A DNA stretch of 34,601 nucleotides from Porticoccaceae bacterium (GTDB lineage Bacteria > Pseudomonadota > Gammaproteobacteria > Pseudomonadales > Porticoccaceae): contig JAFMBU010000002.1 in assembly GCA_017858295.1 (NCBI GenBank), positions 1 through 34,601 on the forward strand, given 5' to 3'. Position numbers and translations under genes: made by a program. Within the stretch, counting starts at the first letter, position 1. Each line of letters starts with the position of its first letter. Below are positions 8,769 through 17,297 of the stretch, one piece after another. The notes under the pieces were generated by a model that searched no databases, was not told where the DNA came from, and saw only the letters and a list, made by a program, of their open reading frames with translations.

Positions 8769-9230
8769 TTAGACTGCTATACCAGTCCAATAAGGTTGTT
8801 CCAATTCTATCTTGGGGCAGCGATTCATCACAACCTTGATTCCCGCCGCTTCGGCCAACTGCGCAGCCCGATCATTGACAATCTCCAGCTGCATCCACAC
8901 GACACTGGCGCCCATAGCAATCGCCTCTTCGGTCACAGCCAGCGCTGCATCCGATGAACGAAAGATATCGACCATATGGATCGGCTGATCTAGAGCCCCA
9001 TTGAGCGACGCTAAATCAGCGTAACAGTACTGGCCGAGAATTTGCTTTCCCGCCTCTCGCGGATTGACCGGATAGACTTTGTAGCCCTGCTCAAGCAGCG
9101 CCTGCATACAGCGATAGCTGTCGCGATCTTCACGCGGGCTCGCCCCCACCAGAGCAATGGTTTTCACCTCGGTGAGTATCTGCTTGAGATAGGCGTCGGG
9201 GTAATTGCTATGGTCAATTGCTGAAGTCAT
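8769..9230 (-). CDS. CoA-binding domain protein (YccU-like)
   Basis: A 153-residue single-domain protein of the CoA_binding family. IALVGASPREDRDSYRCM (~27-44) is the Rossmann-type phosphate-binding start, VYPVNPREAGKQILG the second strand, and VVWMQLEIVNDRAA the usual C-terminal strand and helix. It resembles the N-terminal CoA-binding domain of succinyl-CoA synthetase alpha subunits. Proteins of this kind are widespread; their role is not established. It is the second gene of the operon, 39 bp downstream of the GcvT-like gene and 30 bp upstream of the crotonase. Confidence 0.85.
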   Translation of the reverse strand: MTSAIDHSNYPDAYLKQILTEVKTIALVGASPREDRDSYRCMQALLEQGYKVYPVNPREAGKQILGQYCYADLASLNGALDQPIHMVDIFRSSDAALAVTEEAIAMGASVVWMQLEIVNDRAAQLAEAAGIKVVMNRCPKIELEQPYWTGIAV

Positions 9231-9269
9231 AAAATGGTCGCGTAAGTTAGAGTTTTTAATGATTATTTT

Positions 9270-10436
9270 CTAACCAGCCTTGCTGGCAATGCTCTTTTTC
9301 GGATCGTAAAACGGCCTTTCCACAACTCTAACAGAGCGACGGCCAAATGGGGTGACAATCTCCGCCTCGGTGTCCATCGCGCAGTGCTCGATGGACATCA
9401 TCGCCAGAGCAATATTGCTTTTTAACCTTGGTGAGTGGATCGCCGAAGACACATGGCCCACTTTTTCGTCGCCAACATAGATAGGCCAGAACTCATTGTT
9501 AGCGCCAGTTAATGCTTCGCCATCAATCACAATGCCCACCTGTTTGCGGCGAATTCCCTGCCGCAGGATTTCCTGTAGCGCCGCCTTGCCGATAAAATCA
9601 GCTTCCATTTCCAAGTCGACTAGTCGATCGAGGCCCAACTCAAAGGGGTTAGTATTGCAGTCCATATCAGCGTGATATGAAAGCATGCCGCCTTCGATAC
9701 GACGGATTGCCGATGTGTGCCCCGGCTGCAAACCAAAGGGCTGCCCCGCCGTCATAATGCGCTCCCACAGCTCATCTCCACGACTGCCATCACGCAGATA
9801 AATCTCATAACCTAACTCGCTGGACCAGCCAGTGCGCGACACAATTAATGGAATGCCATCGAGCTCATATTCCTCGAGCCAGTAATAACGCAGATCATGG
9901 ACTTTGTCGCCAAACAAACTCTGCATAATTTCGCCAGAACGGGGTCCCTGCAACTGCAGGGGCGAAACATCTGGCTCGCAGATACTGACATCAAGGCCGG
10001 AATGAACTGCCACACCCTGAGCCCAGAGCAAAATATCGCTATCTGCCAGCGACAACCAAAAATGATTTTCCGCCAGACGCAGCAGGATCGGGTCATTCAA
10101 AACCCCGCCCTGTGCATTGGTGATCAACACGTATTTACACTGGCCAACGGCACAGGCGGAGAGATTGCGCGGAGTTAACATCTGTACAAACTCAGCCGCA
10201 TCGGGGCCGGTGATTTCTACCTGGCGCTCCACCGCAACATCACTTAGGGTCGCAGCATTGACCAGGTTCCAGAAATTCTGTTCCGGGTCACCAAAATCCC
10301 TCGGGATATACATATGGTTATAGACCGAAAAGCCCGCCGCGCCCCAGCGCACAGTGGCGTCAAAATAGGGGGATTTGCGAATCTGGGTACCAAAGCCAAA
10401 GGCCTTAGATTGGTTTGAAGAAGATGAATTTGTCAT
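9270..10436 (-). CDS. Folate-dependent methyltransferase of the GcvT family, DmdA-like
   Basis: A 388-residue aminomethyltransferase-fold protein. VYNHMYIPRDF, LSDVAVERQVEITGPDAAEFVQMLTPR (split here: DVAVERQV and MLTPRNLS), GGVLNDPI, EPDVSPLQLQGP and RRIEGGMLSY all resemble DmdA, the tetrahydrofolate-dependent dimethylsulfoniopropionate demethylase. However, GWSSELGYEIY and PGHTSAIRRIEGG differ from the GWSKQGGYEIY and PGCPNLIERIEGG I remember for true DmdA, so this may be a paralogue with another methyl donor. LigM and DesA, the THF-dependent O-demethylases of lignin aromatics, belong to the same superfamily but are longer (about 470 and 560 residues). It heads a four-gene operon. No clear Shine-Dalgarno is seen; a palindrome occupies that place. 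Confidence 0.75.
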   Translation of the reverse strand: MTNSSSSNQSKAFGFGTQIRKSPYFDATVRWGAAGFSVYNHMYIPRDFGDPEQNFWNLVNAATLSDVAVERQVEITGPDAAEFVQMLTPRNLSACAVGQCKYVLITNAQGGVLNDPILLRLAENHFWLSLADSDILLWAQGVAVHSGLDVSICEPDVSPLQLQGPRSGEIMQSLFGDKVHDLRYYWLEEYELDGIPLIVSRTGWSSELGYEIYLRDGSRGDELWERIMTAGQPFGLQPGHTSAIRRIEGGMLSYHADMDCNTNPFELGLDRLVDLEMEADFIGKAALQEILRQGIRRKQVGIVIDGEALTGANNEFWPIYVGDEKVGHVSSAIHSPRLKSNIALAMMSIEHCAMDTEAEIVTPFGRRSVRVVERPFYDPKKSIASKAG

Positions 10437-10443
10437 GGACTAA

Positions 10444-10478
10444 CACTCGAGTGAAGACGCGGGATTTTGCGCGAGTGT
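10444..10478. promoter_or_regulatory. Palindrome plus repeated half-site upstream of the DmdA-like gene
   Basis: CACTCGAGTG (10444-10453) is a perfect 10-bp palindrome starting eight bases upstream of the reverse-strand start codon. A further copy of its half-site, CGAGTGT (10472-10478), pairs with ACACTCG (10443-10449) as a 7-bp inverted repeat. It lies in the 256-bp gap between the divergent methyltransferase operon and the acyl-CoA synthetase gene. Its place over the expected ribosome-binding site would suit a repressor operator, but no regulator gene is adjacent. Confidence 0.35.
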
Positions 10479-10692
10479 GATCCTAATAACGGGTTGCCGC
10501 TTGTTATTTTGCGACAGAGAAATGCAGCACTACGACATTAATATTGGGCCGGATATGTGGCGCTCGACGCCGTGGAAATCACTTGATAAAAGCACCAACA
10601 TAGATCGGGATAGCGGTTGCGTAACCACCCAATACCATTAAACTGAGTTAAACAAATCGGTCATAGAGCCGGTATTTACTAAGGGGGAAAAT

Positions 10693-12261
10693 ATGATTCC
10701 ACTGCAAGAAATTAGCCGCGTCGCGGATATCACTCGCTATCAAGCGCGACTTGAAGGCGACCGAGTTGCACAATTTTTTGAAGGCCGCGAAACCAGCTAT
10801 CTCGAACTCGATCGTCGCGCCAGTCAAATTGCCAATGGCCTAATCGCCGCTGGCTGCACTCCTGGCACTCACATTGGTTATGTAGGTAAAAACAGCGACT
10901 ATTATTTCGAAGTCATGACCGGCGCAGCCAAGGCCAATGTGGTGATTGCCGCAGTCAACTGGCGCCTCGCCGCTCCAGAGATAGAATATGTTCTCAACAA
11001 TGCTGAGGTCGAGATACTCTTTGTTGGCGCTGAATTTTACGACGTCATCAAACAGGTCGCTCCGGCTCTAACCTCCCTGCGCATGGTCATTGCCGTTGAT
11101 GATGGAGAGAGCAGCTGGACCTCTTTTACTCACTGGCGCGACCAACAGCCTGATGGCGATCCGCAGCTGTCCATTGACTTGGATGATGATGTGATACTGC
11201 TCTACACCAGCGGTACCACTGGGCATCCCAAAGGCGTCCAATTAACCAACAGAAATTATCTCGATCTATTAGATCAAGCGGCTAACGGTGGCTGGGGAGA
11301 CTGGACTAGTGGCGAAGCCAGTTTAGTCGCCATGCCAATCTTTCATGTTGCCGGTGTCAATGTCGGCCTGATTGGTTTAGCTCAGGGTCTGAAAAACGTT
11401 ATCTTGAGGGATATAGACCCAGTGACGATTTTGGACCTTCTCGAGCAGCATCGAATTAAATATGCGTTTTTTGTGCCCGCAGTGATTATGTTTCTCAATT
11501 CTGTTCCCGCCGTTCGCGACAGAGACTTCTCCAATCTGGAACTGATTCTCTACGGCGCCAGCCCCATATCTGAGGAAGTGTTATTAACCGCCACAGAGAT
11601 TTTTAAATGTCAGTTTTGTCAGGTCTATGGACTTACCGAAACTGCAGGTGCTGGCACTTTCTTAGAGCACCAAGATCATGATCCGACAAGGGGAAAATTA
11701 CGCTCCTGCGGTAAACCAGTGGCCACAGCTGAGGTGCGGATACTCGGGCACGATGGCGAAGATATGCCAGCTAATGCAGTGGGTGAAATACTCTACAGAT
11801 CTGGCACCCTGATGAAAGGCTACTGGAAAAATGACCAAGCGACTGCGAAAGCGGTTCAAGACGGTTGGTTTTACACTGGCGACGCAGGCTATTTAGATGA
11901 AGAGGGCTATCTTTTTATTCACGATCGGATCAAAGATATGATTGTCTCCGGCGGTGAAAATGTATATCCCGCCGAAGTGGAAAATGCCCTGTTTGGTCTT
12001 GCAGAAATTGCAGATGTTGCGGTTATCGGTGTGCCCGATACTAAGTGGGGTGAGGCAGTCAAAGCGGTTGTGGTGCTGAAACCTGGAGAGACCACTAGCG
12101 AGCAAGAAATTATTGATTTCGCAAAAACTAAGATTGCCGGCTATAAGGTCCCCAAATCTGTCGACTTTACCGATGCACTGCCGCGCAACCCAACCGGAAA
12201 ACTCCTCAAGCGAGAGCTGCGAGCACCCTACTGGGACAATAAAGAGCGGCAAATAAACTAG
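10693..12261 (+). CDS. Acyl-CoA synthetase (AMP-forming, ANL superfamily), fatty-acid or aromatic-acid CoA ligase type
   Basis: A 522-residue adenylate-forming ligase with AAGGGGGA ten bases before ATG 10693. Motifs: YTSGTTGHPKG phosphate loop (171-181), YGLTETAG, FYTGDAGYLDEEGYL, hinge DRIKDMIVSGGENVYP and catalytic lysine in NPTGK (Lys503). It resembles FadD/FadD3-type CoA ligases; the acid substrate cannot be read from the sequence. It is divergent from the methyltransferase operon and separated from the convergent MFS gene by a clear terminator, so it appears to be a single-gene transcript. A role in activating an aromatic acid side chain before entry into the lig pathway is possible but unsupported. 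Confidence 0.9.
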   Translation: MIPLQEISRVADITRYQARLEGDRVAQFFEGRETSYLELDRRASQIANGLIAAGCTPGTHIGYVGKNSDYYFEVMTGAAKANVVIAAVNWRLAAPEIEYVLNNAEVEILFVGAEFYDVIKQVAPALTSLRMVIAVDDGESSWTSFTHWRDQQPDGDPQLSIDLDDDVILLYTSGTTGHPKGVQLTNRNYLDLLDQAANGGWGDWTSGEASLVAMPIFHVAGVNVGLIGLAQGLKNVILRDIDPVTILDLLEQHRIKYAFFVPAVIMFLNSVPAVRDRDFSNLELILYGASPISEEVLLTATEIFKCQFCQVYGLTETAGAGTFLEHQDHDPTRGKLRSCGKPVATAEVRILGHDGEDMPANAVGEILYRSGTLMKGYWKNDQATAKAVQDGWFYTGDAGYLDEEGYLFIHDRIKDMIVSGGENVYPAEVENALFGLAEIADVAVIGVPDTKWGEAVKAVVVLKPGETTSEQEIIDFAKTKIAGYKVPKSVDFTDALPRNPTGKLLKRELRAPYWDNKERQIN

Positions 12262-12441
12262 GCTGGCTGCTTTGAAATACACAGCTGAGAGTTGCACGCC
12301 CTGAAAGGCAGCGTTCTGCATTGAAAAGGGATTTGCGGTTAGCAACCTACTTCGCTAATGGTATTTCGATTGAGCACAGCGCTGCGAGATCTCCGCAACT
12401 TAACAGCAGACCTCTGAGGTTCGTTTAAAAGAGCAAAATGC

Positions 12442-12463
12442 GCGGTAATGAATTAATTACCGC
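12442..12463. terminator. Bidirectional intrinsic terminator between convergent genes
   Basis: Perfect 8-bp stem GCGGTAAT / ATTACCGC with loop GAATTA, followed on the plus strand by an AT-rich stretch ending CTTTTTTATT and on the minus strand by GCATTTTGCTCTTTT. It separates the plus-strand acyl-CoA synthetase (ends 12261) from the minus-strand MFS gene (ends 12485). The rest of this 223-bp gap shows nothing recognisable. Confidence 0.65.
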
Positions 12464-12484
12464 ACATGTTCACTATCTTTTTTA

Positions 12485-13666
12485 TTAACTTTTAAACGGG
12501 CTAGCGCCGCGAGTGACTAGCAGCGTCACCAGCATCAACACGGCGGCAGTAGCACCATAGACCAAAAGCACATTTTTTAATCCGCCCAAAGGTTGATCAA
12601 GCATAACAACCACCAAGGGCGCGATAAATTGGCCCAGAAAGAACATACCAGTCCACAGTCCCGTCCCACGGCCCCTGACGCTCGGAGATAAGATACTCAT
12701 AGTCCAAGCTAAGGTGCATGGGAGTAACATACCGGCACCCAAGCTAGTAACGATTGCGAATACTGTCGTGATTGACAGCGCAGATGACAGACCCATGCCG
12801 CCATAGCCAAGCGCAAACAACGCCATTCCAATGGCGAGAGGTTTTGGACCAGGTGATAGCACCTTTAACTTCGTAAAAGTAACTGCTCCAATCATCACAC
12901 CAAAATTAAACGCCGCTCCAACAGCGCCAATTATGGCGGGACTCGCGTCTTGGACAAGTAACAAAATATCACCCAACTTTACTATAGTGGTGTAAAAGAA
13001 TATCCCGACACCCAGAGTGATGAAGAGCAGAGGCAACAACGATCTCCAGGGGAGGACTCCTTTTGAATCGCTATTTTTCTCAATCACCGCAGGCTCAAAG
13101 AGTTTCCACAACACCAATAAGGCGATAGGTATTGCCATTAAGTAGAGAAGAAAAGGTCCGCGTGAGCCCAGGGTTTCGCCTAATGCACCGCCGATCGCAA
13201 TAAGGACAATTGCGCTCAGACTGACGACGCCAATTTGTATGCCAATCCACTTTTCTCGGGCAGCCCCTTTGAAATAATCACCGACAAGCGCCGTGGCAAC
13301 CGTCATGATGACGGCTTCAAAAACACCAAGACCAAAGCGCGCGCCAATAATCTGTTTTAAATCCGTCAAAAAGAATGGGATCGTCCCAATTACGGCATAT
13401 CCAAGTAACGAGAAAAATAACAACATTTTTCGGCCAATACGGTCTGAGAGCCAGCCAGCCAGCGGCGAAAAAAGAGCGACACATAGCGCAGGTATAGTGA
13501 GCGCGATAGGAACAAGTGCCTCACTTCCGGAGACACCAGCGAACTCGCGCCCCAAAAGTGGCATCACCGGCACCAGAGAGATAATCGCCATAGCAGGCAT
13601 AATCGCGGCTAAAACGAGAATAATTCCATGAATGTTGCGAGCTTCAGATACAATTTTAGTTGACAT
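12485..13666 (-). CDS. MFS transporter, probably aromatic-acid uptake
   Basis: A 393-residue protein with about twelve hydrophobic segments. The start is placed at ATG 13666, which has GAGG seven bases upstream; an in-frame ATG further up would add eleven polar residues. The loop 2-3 signature GWLSDRIGRK (around residues 75-84) is the major facilitator hallmark. It lies in the inner membrane. It follows the lig minus arm on the same strand with a 95-bp gap, so it is either the last gene of that operon or has its own promoter. Location suggests import of protocatechuate or a precursor, or of the pathway's carboxylated substrates; the sequence itself does not fix the substrate. Confidence 0.85.
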   Translation of the reverse strand: MSTKIVSEARNIHGIILVLAAIMPAMAIISLVPVMPLLGREFAGVSGSEALVPIALTIPALCVALFSPLAGWLSDRIGRKMLLFFSLLGYAVIGTIPFFLTDLKQIIGARFGLGVFEAVIMTVATALVGDYFKGAAREKWIGIQIGVVSLSAIVLIAIGGALGETLGSRGPFLLYLMAIPIALLVLWKLFEPAVIEKNSDSKGVLPWRSLLPLLFITLGVGIFFYTTIVKLGDILLLVQDASPAIIGAVGAAFNFGVMIGAVTFTKLKVLSPGPKPLAIGMALFALGYGGMGLSSALSITTVFAIVTSLGAGMLLPCTLAWTMSILSPSVRGRGTGLWTGMFFLGQFIAPLVVVMLDQPLGGLKNVLLVYGATAAVLMLVTLLVTRGASPFKS

Positions 13667-13761
13667 ATCAATCCTCATCTTATTATTGGTAGAGTGCAAA
13701 TCTGCAAAAAAATGCAGCTGAAAGTTGTAATCATATTTGAGATATTATTACTTAATAGTAT

Positions 13762-14538
13762 TTAATTATTTTTCACAAATTCGTCAAAAGTGTCAGCAAC
13801 AGCTTGAGACATCCCCGATTTTACCTGGGCCTGTTTTACGGTTTTGGCGACCTCACGCATTTCCTCAGCCCGACGCTGACCATGTGTGGATACACGCTCA
13901 AACCAATAATCGACACGACCTTCACGCCATCCCATCTCAGGGAAACTGTCATCTAAGGACGCCTTTATTTCGTTTTCTACATCGTAAAAACGAGCGGTTT
14001 GAAAACACTCAAGGGTAAGAGCCTCCATGCCTTTTATCATTACTGATCGGCACATTTTTATCGCCGCCGCTCGCCCAACTTCAGGGCCAACATATCGACT
14101 GTTTAGGCCTAGTGAATTGAGTGCATGGCTGATCGCCTGACCCTCGGGGTGAGATAAAAAAAGCGGTACGGACCCTTTAAGGGGATAGACTGGCGCCATA
14201 ATCGCAACGTCAACAAGATTGCAACAGGCTTGAATATTTGCCTGTTTTGTTTGCGGCGCTACAGAGTTCATCTCCAAAAAATATTGCTCTGGTCGCAAAT
14301 GCACACCAGCCTCCCTTGCCGCTATAGGTGCCTGATCTGCGGTAACAAGAGAGAATACAAATGCAGAATCCCGCAAGGCGTCAGCAAGATTGGCCTGGAA
14401 CTGAACACCAGACTGCTCTGCTTGGGCTTTTATTTCAGCATCTTGTTTTATATCGTAGACATGGACATCAGCATGACTCTGCAAATGCTCTGCGAACATC
14501 TTCCCCGCTTCACCAAAGCCGATTATCGCAACCTTCAC
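13762..14538 (-). CDS. NAD(P)-binding dehydrogenase with DUF1932 C-terminal domain
   Basis: A 258-residue protein of the 6-phosphogluconate/3-hydroxyisobutyrate dehydrogenase superfamily. The N-terminal Rossmann motif is VAIIGFGEAG (Gly7-x-Gly9-x-x-Gly12), and the C-terminal half (from about residue 165, RAAAIKMCRSVMIKG) is the DUF1932 domain that supplies the catalytic helix lysine in such enzymes. The start is GTG, overlapping the ligU stop in GTGA, so the two are translationally coupled. No step of the textbook protocatechuate 4,5-pathway requires this enzyme. It may handle a side product or reduce an oxo-acid intermediate; I cannot name the reaction. Confidence 0.8.
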   Translation of the reverse strand: MKVAIIGFGEAGKMFAEHLQSHADVHVYDIKQDAEIKAQAEQSGVQFQANLADALRDSAFVFSLVTADQAPIAAREAGVHLRPEQYFLEMNSVAPQTKQANIQACCNLVDVAIMAPVYPLKGSVPLFLSHPEGQAISHALNSLGLNSRYVGPEVGRAAAIKMCRSVMIKGMEALTLECFQTARFYDVENEIKASLDDSFPEMGWREGRVDYWFERVSTHGQRRAEEMREVAKTVKQAQVKSGMSQAVADTFDEFVKNN

Positions 14539-15620
14539 GGAAAGACCTCTCCATCCATGATTTTTCGGGCTGTACGTAAAAGAGCTGTACGCACAACAGT
14601 GCTGTCATCCCACTCCAATTCAACCGTCAGCATCCCTGTGGGGTGTTCAACATCTACCTGGCAAGGATTGGTTTTTGCAAAAATGGCCATACCCGCCGCT
14701 ACACTGTTGGGTAACATGCAGCCTGCCGCTGACGAGGCCGCACCCAGCACACCAACGGATAGGTGGACGCGATGAGGAATAAATGTGCGCGTCGAAATAA
14801 TGCCTCCGTTTATCGGCGGCGCTATCAGGCACATCTTAGGAATGGTCTTATCTGTAACATCGCCTAAGTTCATCATCTGTCCCGCCTGAATGCGTATTGC
14901 TTCCAGACGTATTTTCAGCGCCTCATTAGCCTCTAAGACTTCAGGAGCTTCATAGCCACTCAACCCCAGATCTTTCGCACGTATCAGAACGCTTGGCATG
15001 CCATTATCAATTAGGGTGCAATCGACATCATCAATCGTATCGATCGCATTACCTGTGGGTAGCAACGCACCGCATTGCGCTCCGGCGGTGCCGTAATAGC
15101 GCTGCAAAATAGGCGCATGGGATCCGGGTACCCCATCAATCTTGGCGTCACCCTCATAGGTCACTTTGCCATCGGGGGTTTGGACAACCAACTCTGCGTA
15201 GGCATCGGAATTAACCATATGAACACGCACGACTGTCTGCTTCGTTTCTGCCGCAACGAGGCCACGCTCTATGGCAAATGGACCAACGGCGGCGAGCATA
15301 TTTCCACAATTTTGTGCGGCTGAAATCGCACCAGTTTCGGGTGTTACCTGCAAGAATAAATAGTCTACGTCCACTTCAGGCCGCTCAGAGGACGATACGA
15401 TGGCGACTTTGCTGGTAAGCGGATGGGCGCCACCTAGACCGTCGATTTGACGGGCATCAGGTGAACCCATCATCCTTAGAAGAGCTTGGTTTCGAGCGCC
15501 TTCCTCGGAGGGCAAATCCTGGGCAATAAAAAATGGTCCTTTGGATGTGCCACCGCGCATTAGCATGCAAGGGATGCCGATCGTGCTACTGGTTGTTGTA
15601 TTGGTCATTCTATTGTTCAT
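14535..15620 (-). CDS. ligU: 4-oxalomesaconate tautomerase/isomerase (PrpF family, LigU/GalD)
   Basis: A 361-residue PrpF-family isomerase. It shifts the double bond of 4-oxalomesaconate after opening of the pyrone, supplying the substrate of the hydratase LigJ in the cytosol. PCMLMRGGTSKGPFF (17-31) is the family signature. Lys71 in LTSK and Cys105 in NCGN are spaced 34 residues apart, the same spacing as the catalytic Lys66 and Cys100 reported for LigU. The ATG at 15620 is chosen; an upstream in-frame TTG would overlap ligI. It is the third gene of the minus arm, 5 bp after ligI. PrpF-type aconitate isomerase is the alternative, but the lig context makes LigU/GalD much more likely. Confidence 0.9.
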   Translation of the reverse strand: MNNRMTNTTTSSTIGIPCMLMRGGTSKGPFFIAQDLPSEEGARNQALLRMMGSPDARQIDGLGGAHPLTSKVAIVSSSERPEVDVDYLFLQVTPETGAISAAQNCGNMLAAVGPFAIERGLVAAETKQTVVRVHMVNSDAYAELVVQTPDGKVTYEGDAKIDGVPGSHAPILQRYYGTAGAQCGALLPTGNAIDTIDDVDCTLIDNGMPSVLIRAKDLGLSGYEAPEVLEANEALKIRLEAIRIQAGQMMNLGDVTDKTIPKMCLIAPPINGGIISTRTFIPHRVHLSVGVLGAASSAAGCMLPNSVAAGMAIFAKTNPCQVDVEHPTGMLTVELEWDDSTVVRTALLRTARKIMDGEVFP

Positions 15621-15625
15621 GGTTA

Positions 15626-16522
15626 CTAGTCCGACCAATACAAAGACATAGGATTATCGACCAATAATTTGCGCTGTAACTCGACGGTCGGTGCGATACG
15701 TGGGATTTGATCCACAAGTTGGCCATCATCTGCAATGTGCGTTTTCATATTGGGATGTGGCCAGTCAGTGCCCCACAGCACACGATCGGGAAAGCGCTCG
15801 ACCAGTGTTCGAGCAAATGGCGTCACATCATCGTAGGGTGGTCCAGTGGCCGACAAGCGTTCGGGACAGGATACTTTGACCCAAAAATTTGAATTGTCAT
15901 CCAACAATTTCACGAAACGTAGGAATTGCCCATGGGTTGAGCCCAAGCTAATATCCGGACGTCCCATGTGGTCAATAACGACAAGTGTCGGTATTTTCTC
16001 GAGAAAGGGCGCAATGTCGTCAAGTTCCTCAGCTTCGAAATAAACCACCACATGCCAACCCATACTGGCAACCCGCTCGGCAATTTTGAGATACTCAGAT
16101 TTTGGCGTTGGATCCACGAGGCGTTTCAAAAAGTTAAATCGCACTCCCCTCACCCCGGCAGCGTGAAGTTCTTGTAGCTCCTTATCCGTTATCGCCGGAT
16201 CAACAATGGCTACACCTCTGGCCTTGCCGTTTGACTGATTCAGGCAATCGACCATAGCAGCGTTATCCTTACCGTGACAGCTAGCTTGGACTAAGACGTT
16301 TTTGTCAAATCCAAGATGATCACGAAGTGCAAATAACTTGGCAGCAGGTGCATCATGGGGGGTATATTTCCGAATCGGGGAATAGGGAAATTTATCCGAC
16401 GAACCAAAGACATGGCAGTGAGCGTCTACCGCGCCGGGAGGTGGACTAAAATCTGGTTTTTTAGGGTTCGGATGCACATCGAGTGCACCTGGCGTCGGTG
16501 GCTGAGCTTGCAGATTAGACAT
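15626..16522 (-). CDS. ligI: 2-pyrone-4,6-dicarboxylate lactonase (LigI)
   Basis: A 298-residue amidohydrolase-superfamily enzyme that hydrolyses 2-pyrone-4,6-dicarboxylate to 4-oxalomesaconate. The N-terminal [11 protein letters not shown] holds the HxH (His35, His37), [11 protein letters not shown] and [12 protein letters not shown] are typical LigI/PmdD stretches, VIDHMGRPD follows, and WGTDWPHPN supplies the catalytic aspartate (Asp253). Length agrees with LigI (about 295). The start codon overlaps the last 8 bases of ligK, indicating translational coupling. The product is handed to LigU, encoded next. Confidence 0.94.
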   Translation of the reverse strand: MSNLQAQPPTPGALDVHPNPKKPDFSPPPGAVDAHCHVFGSSDKFPYSPIRKYTPHDAPAAKLFALRDHLGFDKNVLVQASCHGKDNAAMVDCLNQSNGKARGVAIVDPAITDKELQELHAAGVRGVRFNFLKRLVDPTPKSEYLKIAERVASMGWHVVVYFEAEELDDIAPFLEKIPTLVVIDHMGRPDISLGSTHGQFLRFVKLLDDNSNFWVKVSCPERLSATGPPYDDVTPFARTLVERFPDRVLWGTDWPHPNMKTHIADDGQLVDQIPRIAPTVELQRKLLVDNPMSLYWSD

Positions 16523-17198
16523 TGATATATTTCAACCCTTTTTCTTTGAGTCGCTCACGCATTCCATAAACATCTAAACCGAGCTCGCCAGCGGCAAATT
16601 TAGCTCGATTGCGTGCTTCTTTATCCTCTCGAGCGCGCGCATTGATCAGTACGTCTGGCGCCGTTTCCCGCGGTACCACACAGACACCATCATCATCTGC
16701 GACAATTACATCACCAGGCTTGATTGCCTGTCCTGCGCAGATGATTGGTATGTTTATTGAACCGAGACTCTCTTTGACGGTGCCTGTGCCTTGGACATAT
16801 TTTGACCATACTGGGAAGTCCATTTCCTGCAATTCGGCTAGATCACGCACACCACCTTCAATGATAAGCCCGCGCACGCCGCGATATTTCAACGCTGTGG
16901 CAAACAGATCGCCAAAATATCCCGCATCAGACTCCGAAGTCGGCGAAATAACCAAAATATCGCCTTCTTGGCACTGCTCAACCACTACGTGAATCATCCA
17001 GTTATCGGCGGGCGGAATAGAGACTGTCACCGCATTACCTGCGATGCGAGCGCCCGGGTAAATAGGCCGCATATAAGGCTTCATACAGCCGGTTCTACCC
17101 TGCGCTTCTGAAACGGTAGAGACCCCACAAACACCTAGACCGTTGACAACCTCCAGATCGACACGGTCAATATTTTGCACAACAACATGTTCAGCCAT
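16515..17198 (-). CDS. ligK: 4-carboxy-4-hydroxy-2-oxoadipate aldolase (RraA-like, LigK/GalC)
   Basis: A 227-residue class II aldolase of the RraA fold that splits 4-carboxy-4-hydroxy-2-oxoadipate into pyruvate and oxaloacetate, the last step of the pathway; family members also decarboxylate oxaloacetate. EGGVRDL (Arg118-Asp119) is the metal/substrate-binding signature. The start ATG 17198 has AGGA upstream and gives the usual length of 227-228; a further in-frame start at 17258 would add twenty unlike residues. It is the first gene of the minus arm and is preceded by a 99-bp gap holding the shared 14-bp motif. Confidence 0.92.
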   Translation of the reverse strand: MAEHVVVQNIDRVDLEVVNGLGVCGVSTVSEAQGRTGCMKPYMRPIYPGARIAGNAVTVSIPPADNWMIHVVVEQCQEGDILVISPTSESDAGYFGDLFATALKYRGVRGLIIEGGVRDLAELQEMDFPVWSKYVQGTGTVKESLGSINIPIICAGQAIKPGDVIVADDDGVCVVPRETAPDVLINARAREDKEARNRAKFAAGELGLDVYGMRERLKEKGLKYINV

Positions 17199-17275
17199 TA
17201 AGAAAATCCTAGAAGTATCAAAAGCTGCAGTATTATTTCTTGAAGGCGACAATTCCACATTGAAGTCAGCTGAAC

Positions 17276-17289
17276 GTATAAGAAAATAC
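17276..17289. promoter_or_regulatory. Candidate regulator site upstream of ligK
   Basis: GTATAAGAAAATAC has outer GTAT/ATAC inverted arms and lies about 78 bp upstream of the ligK start, just beyond the LysR gene stop. On the reverse strand it reads GTATTTTCTTATAC, matching 12 of 14 positions with 18462-18475 in front of ligJ. A further TAAGAAAAT occurs at 17199-17207, next to the ligK start codon. The position suits activation by a LysR regulator. Confidence 0.45.
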
Positions 17290-17297
17290 GAATTTAA

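Noticed and set aside
6241-10436. Naming the operon dmdA-dmdB-dmdD.
   Set aside because: The ligase belongs to another branch than DmdB as I know it, and the crotonase lacks both catalytic glutamates; only a DmdA-like label for the methyltransferase is supportable.
13702-13717. CTGCA-AAAAAA-TGCAG hairpin between the DUF1932 gene and the MFS gene as terminator.
   Set aside because: The stem has only five pairs and the A/T run is in the loop, not after the stem.
17199-17258. Twenty extra N-terminal residues on LigK.
   Set aside because: ATG 17198 has an AGGA site and gives the family length; the extension has no family resemblance.
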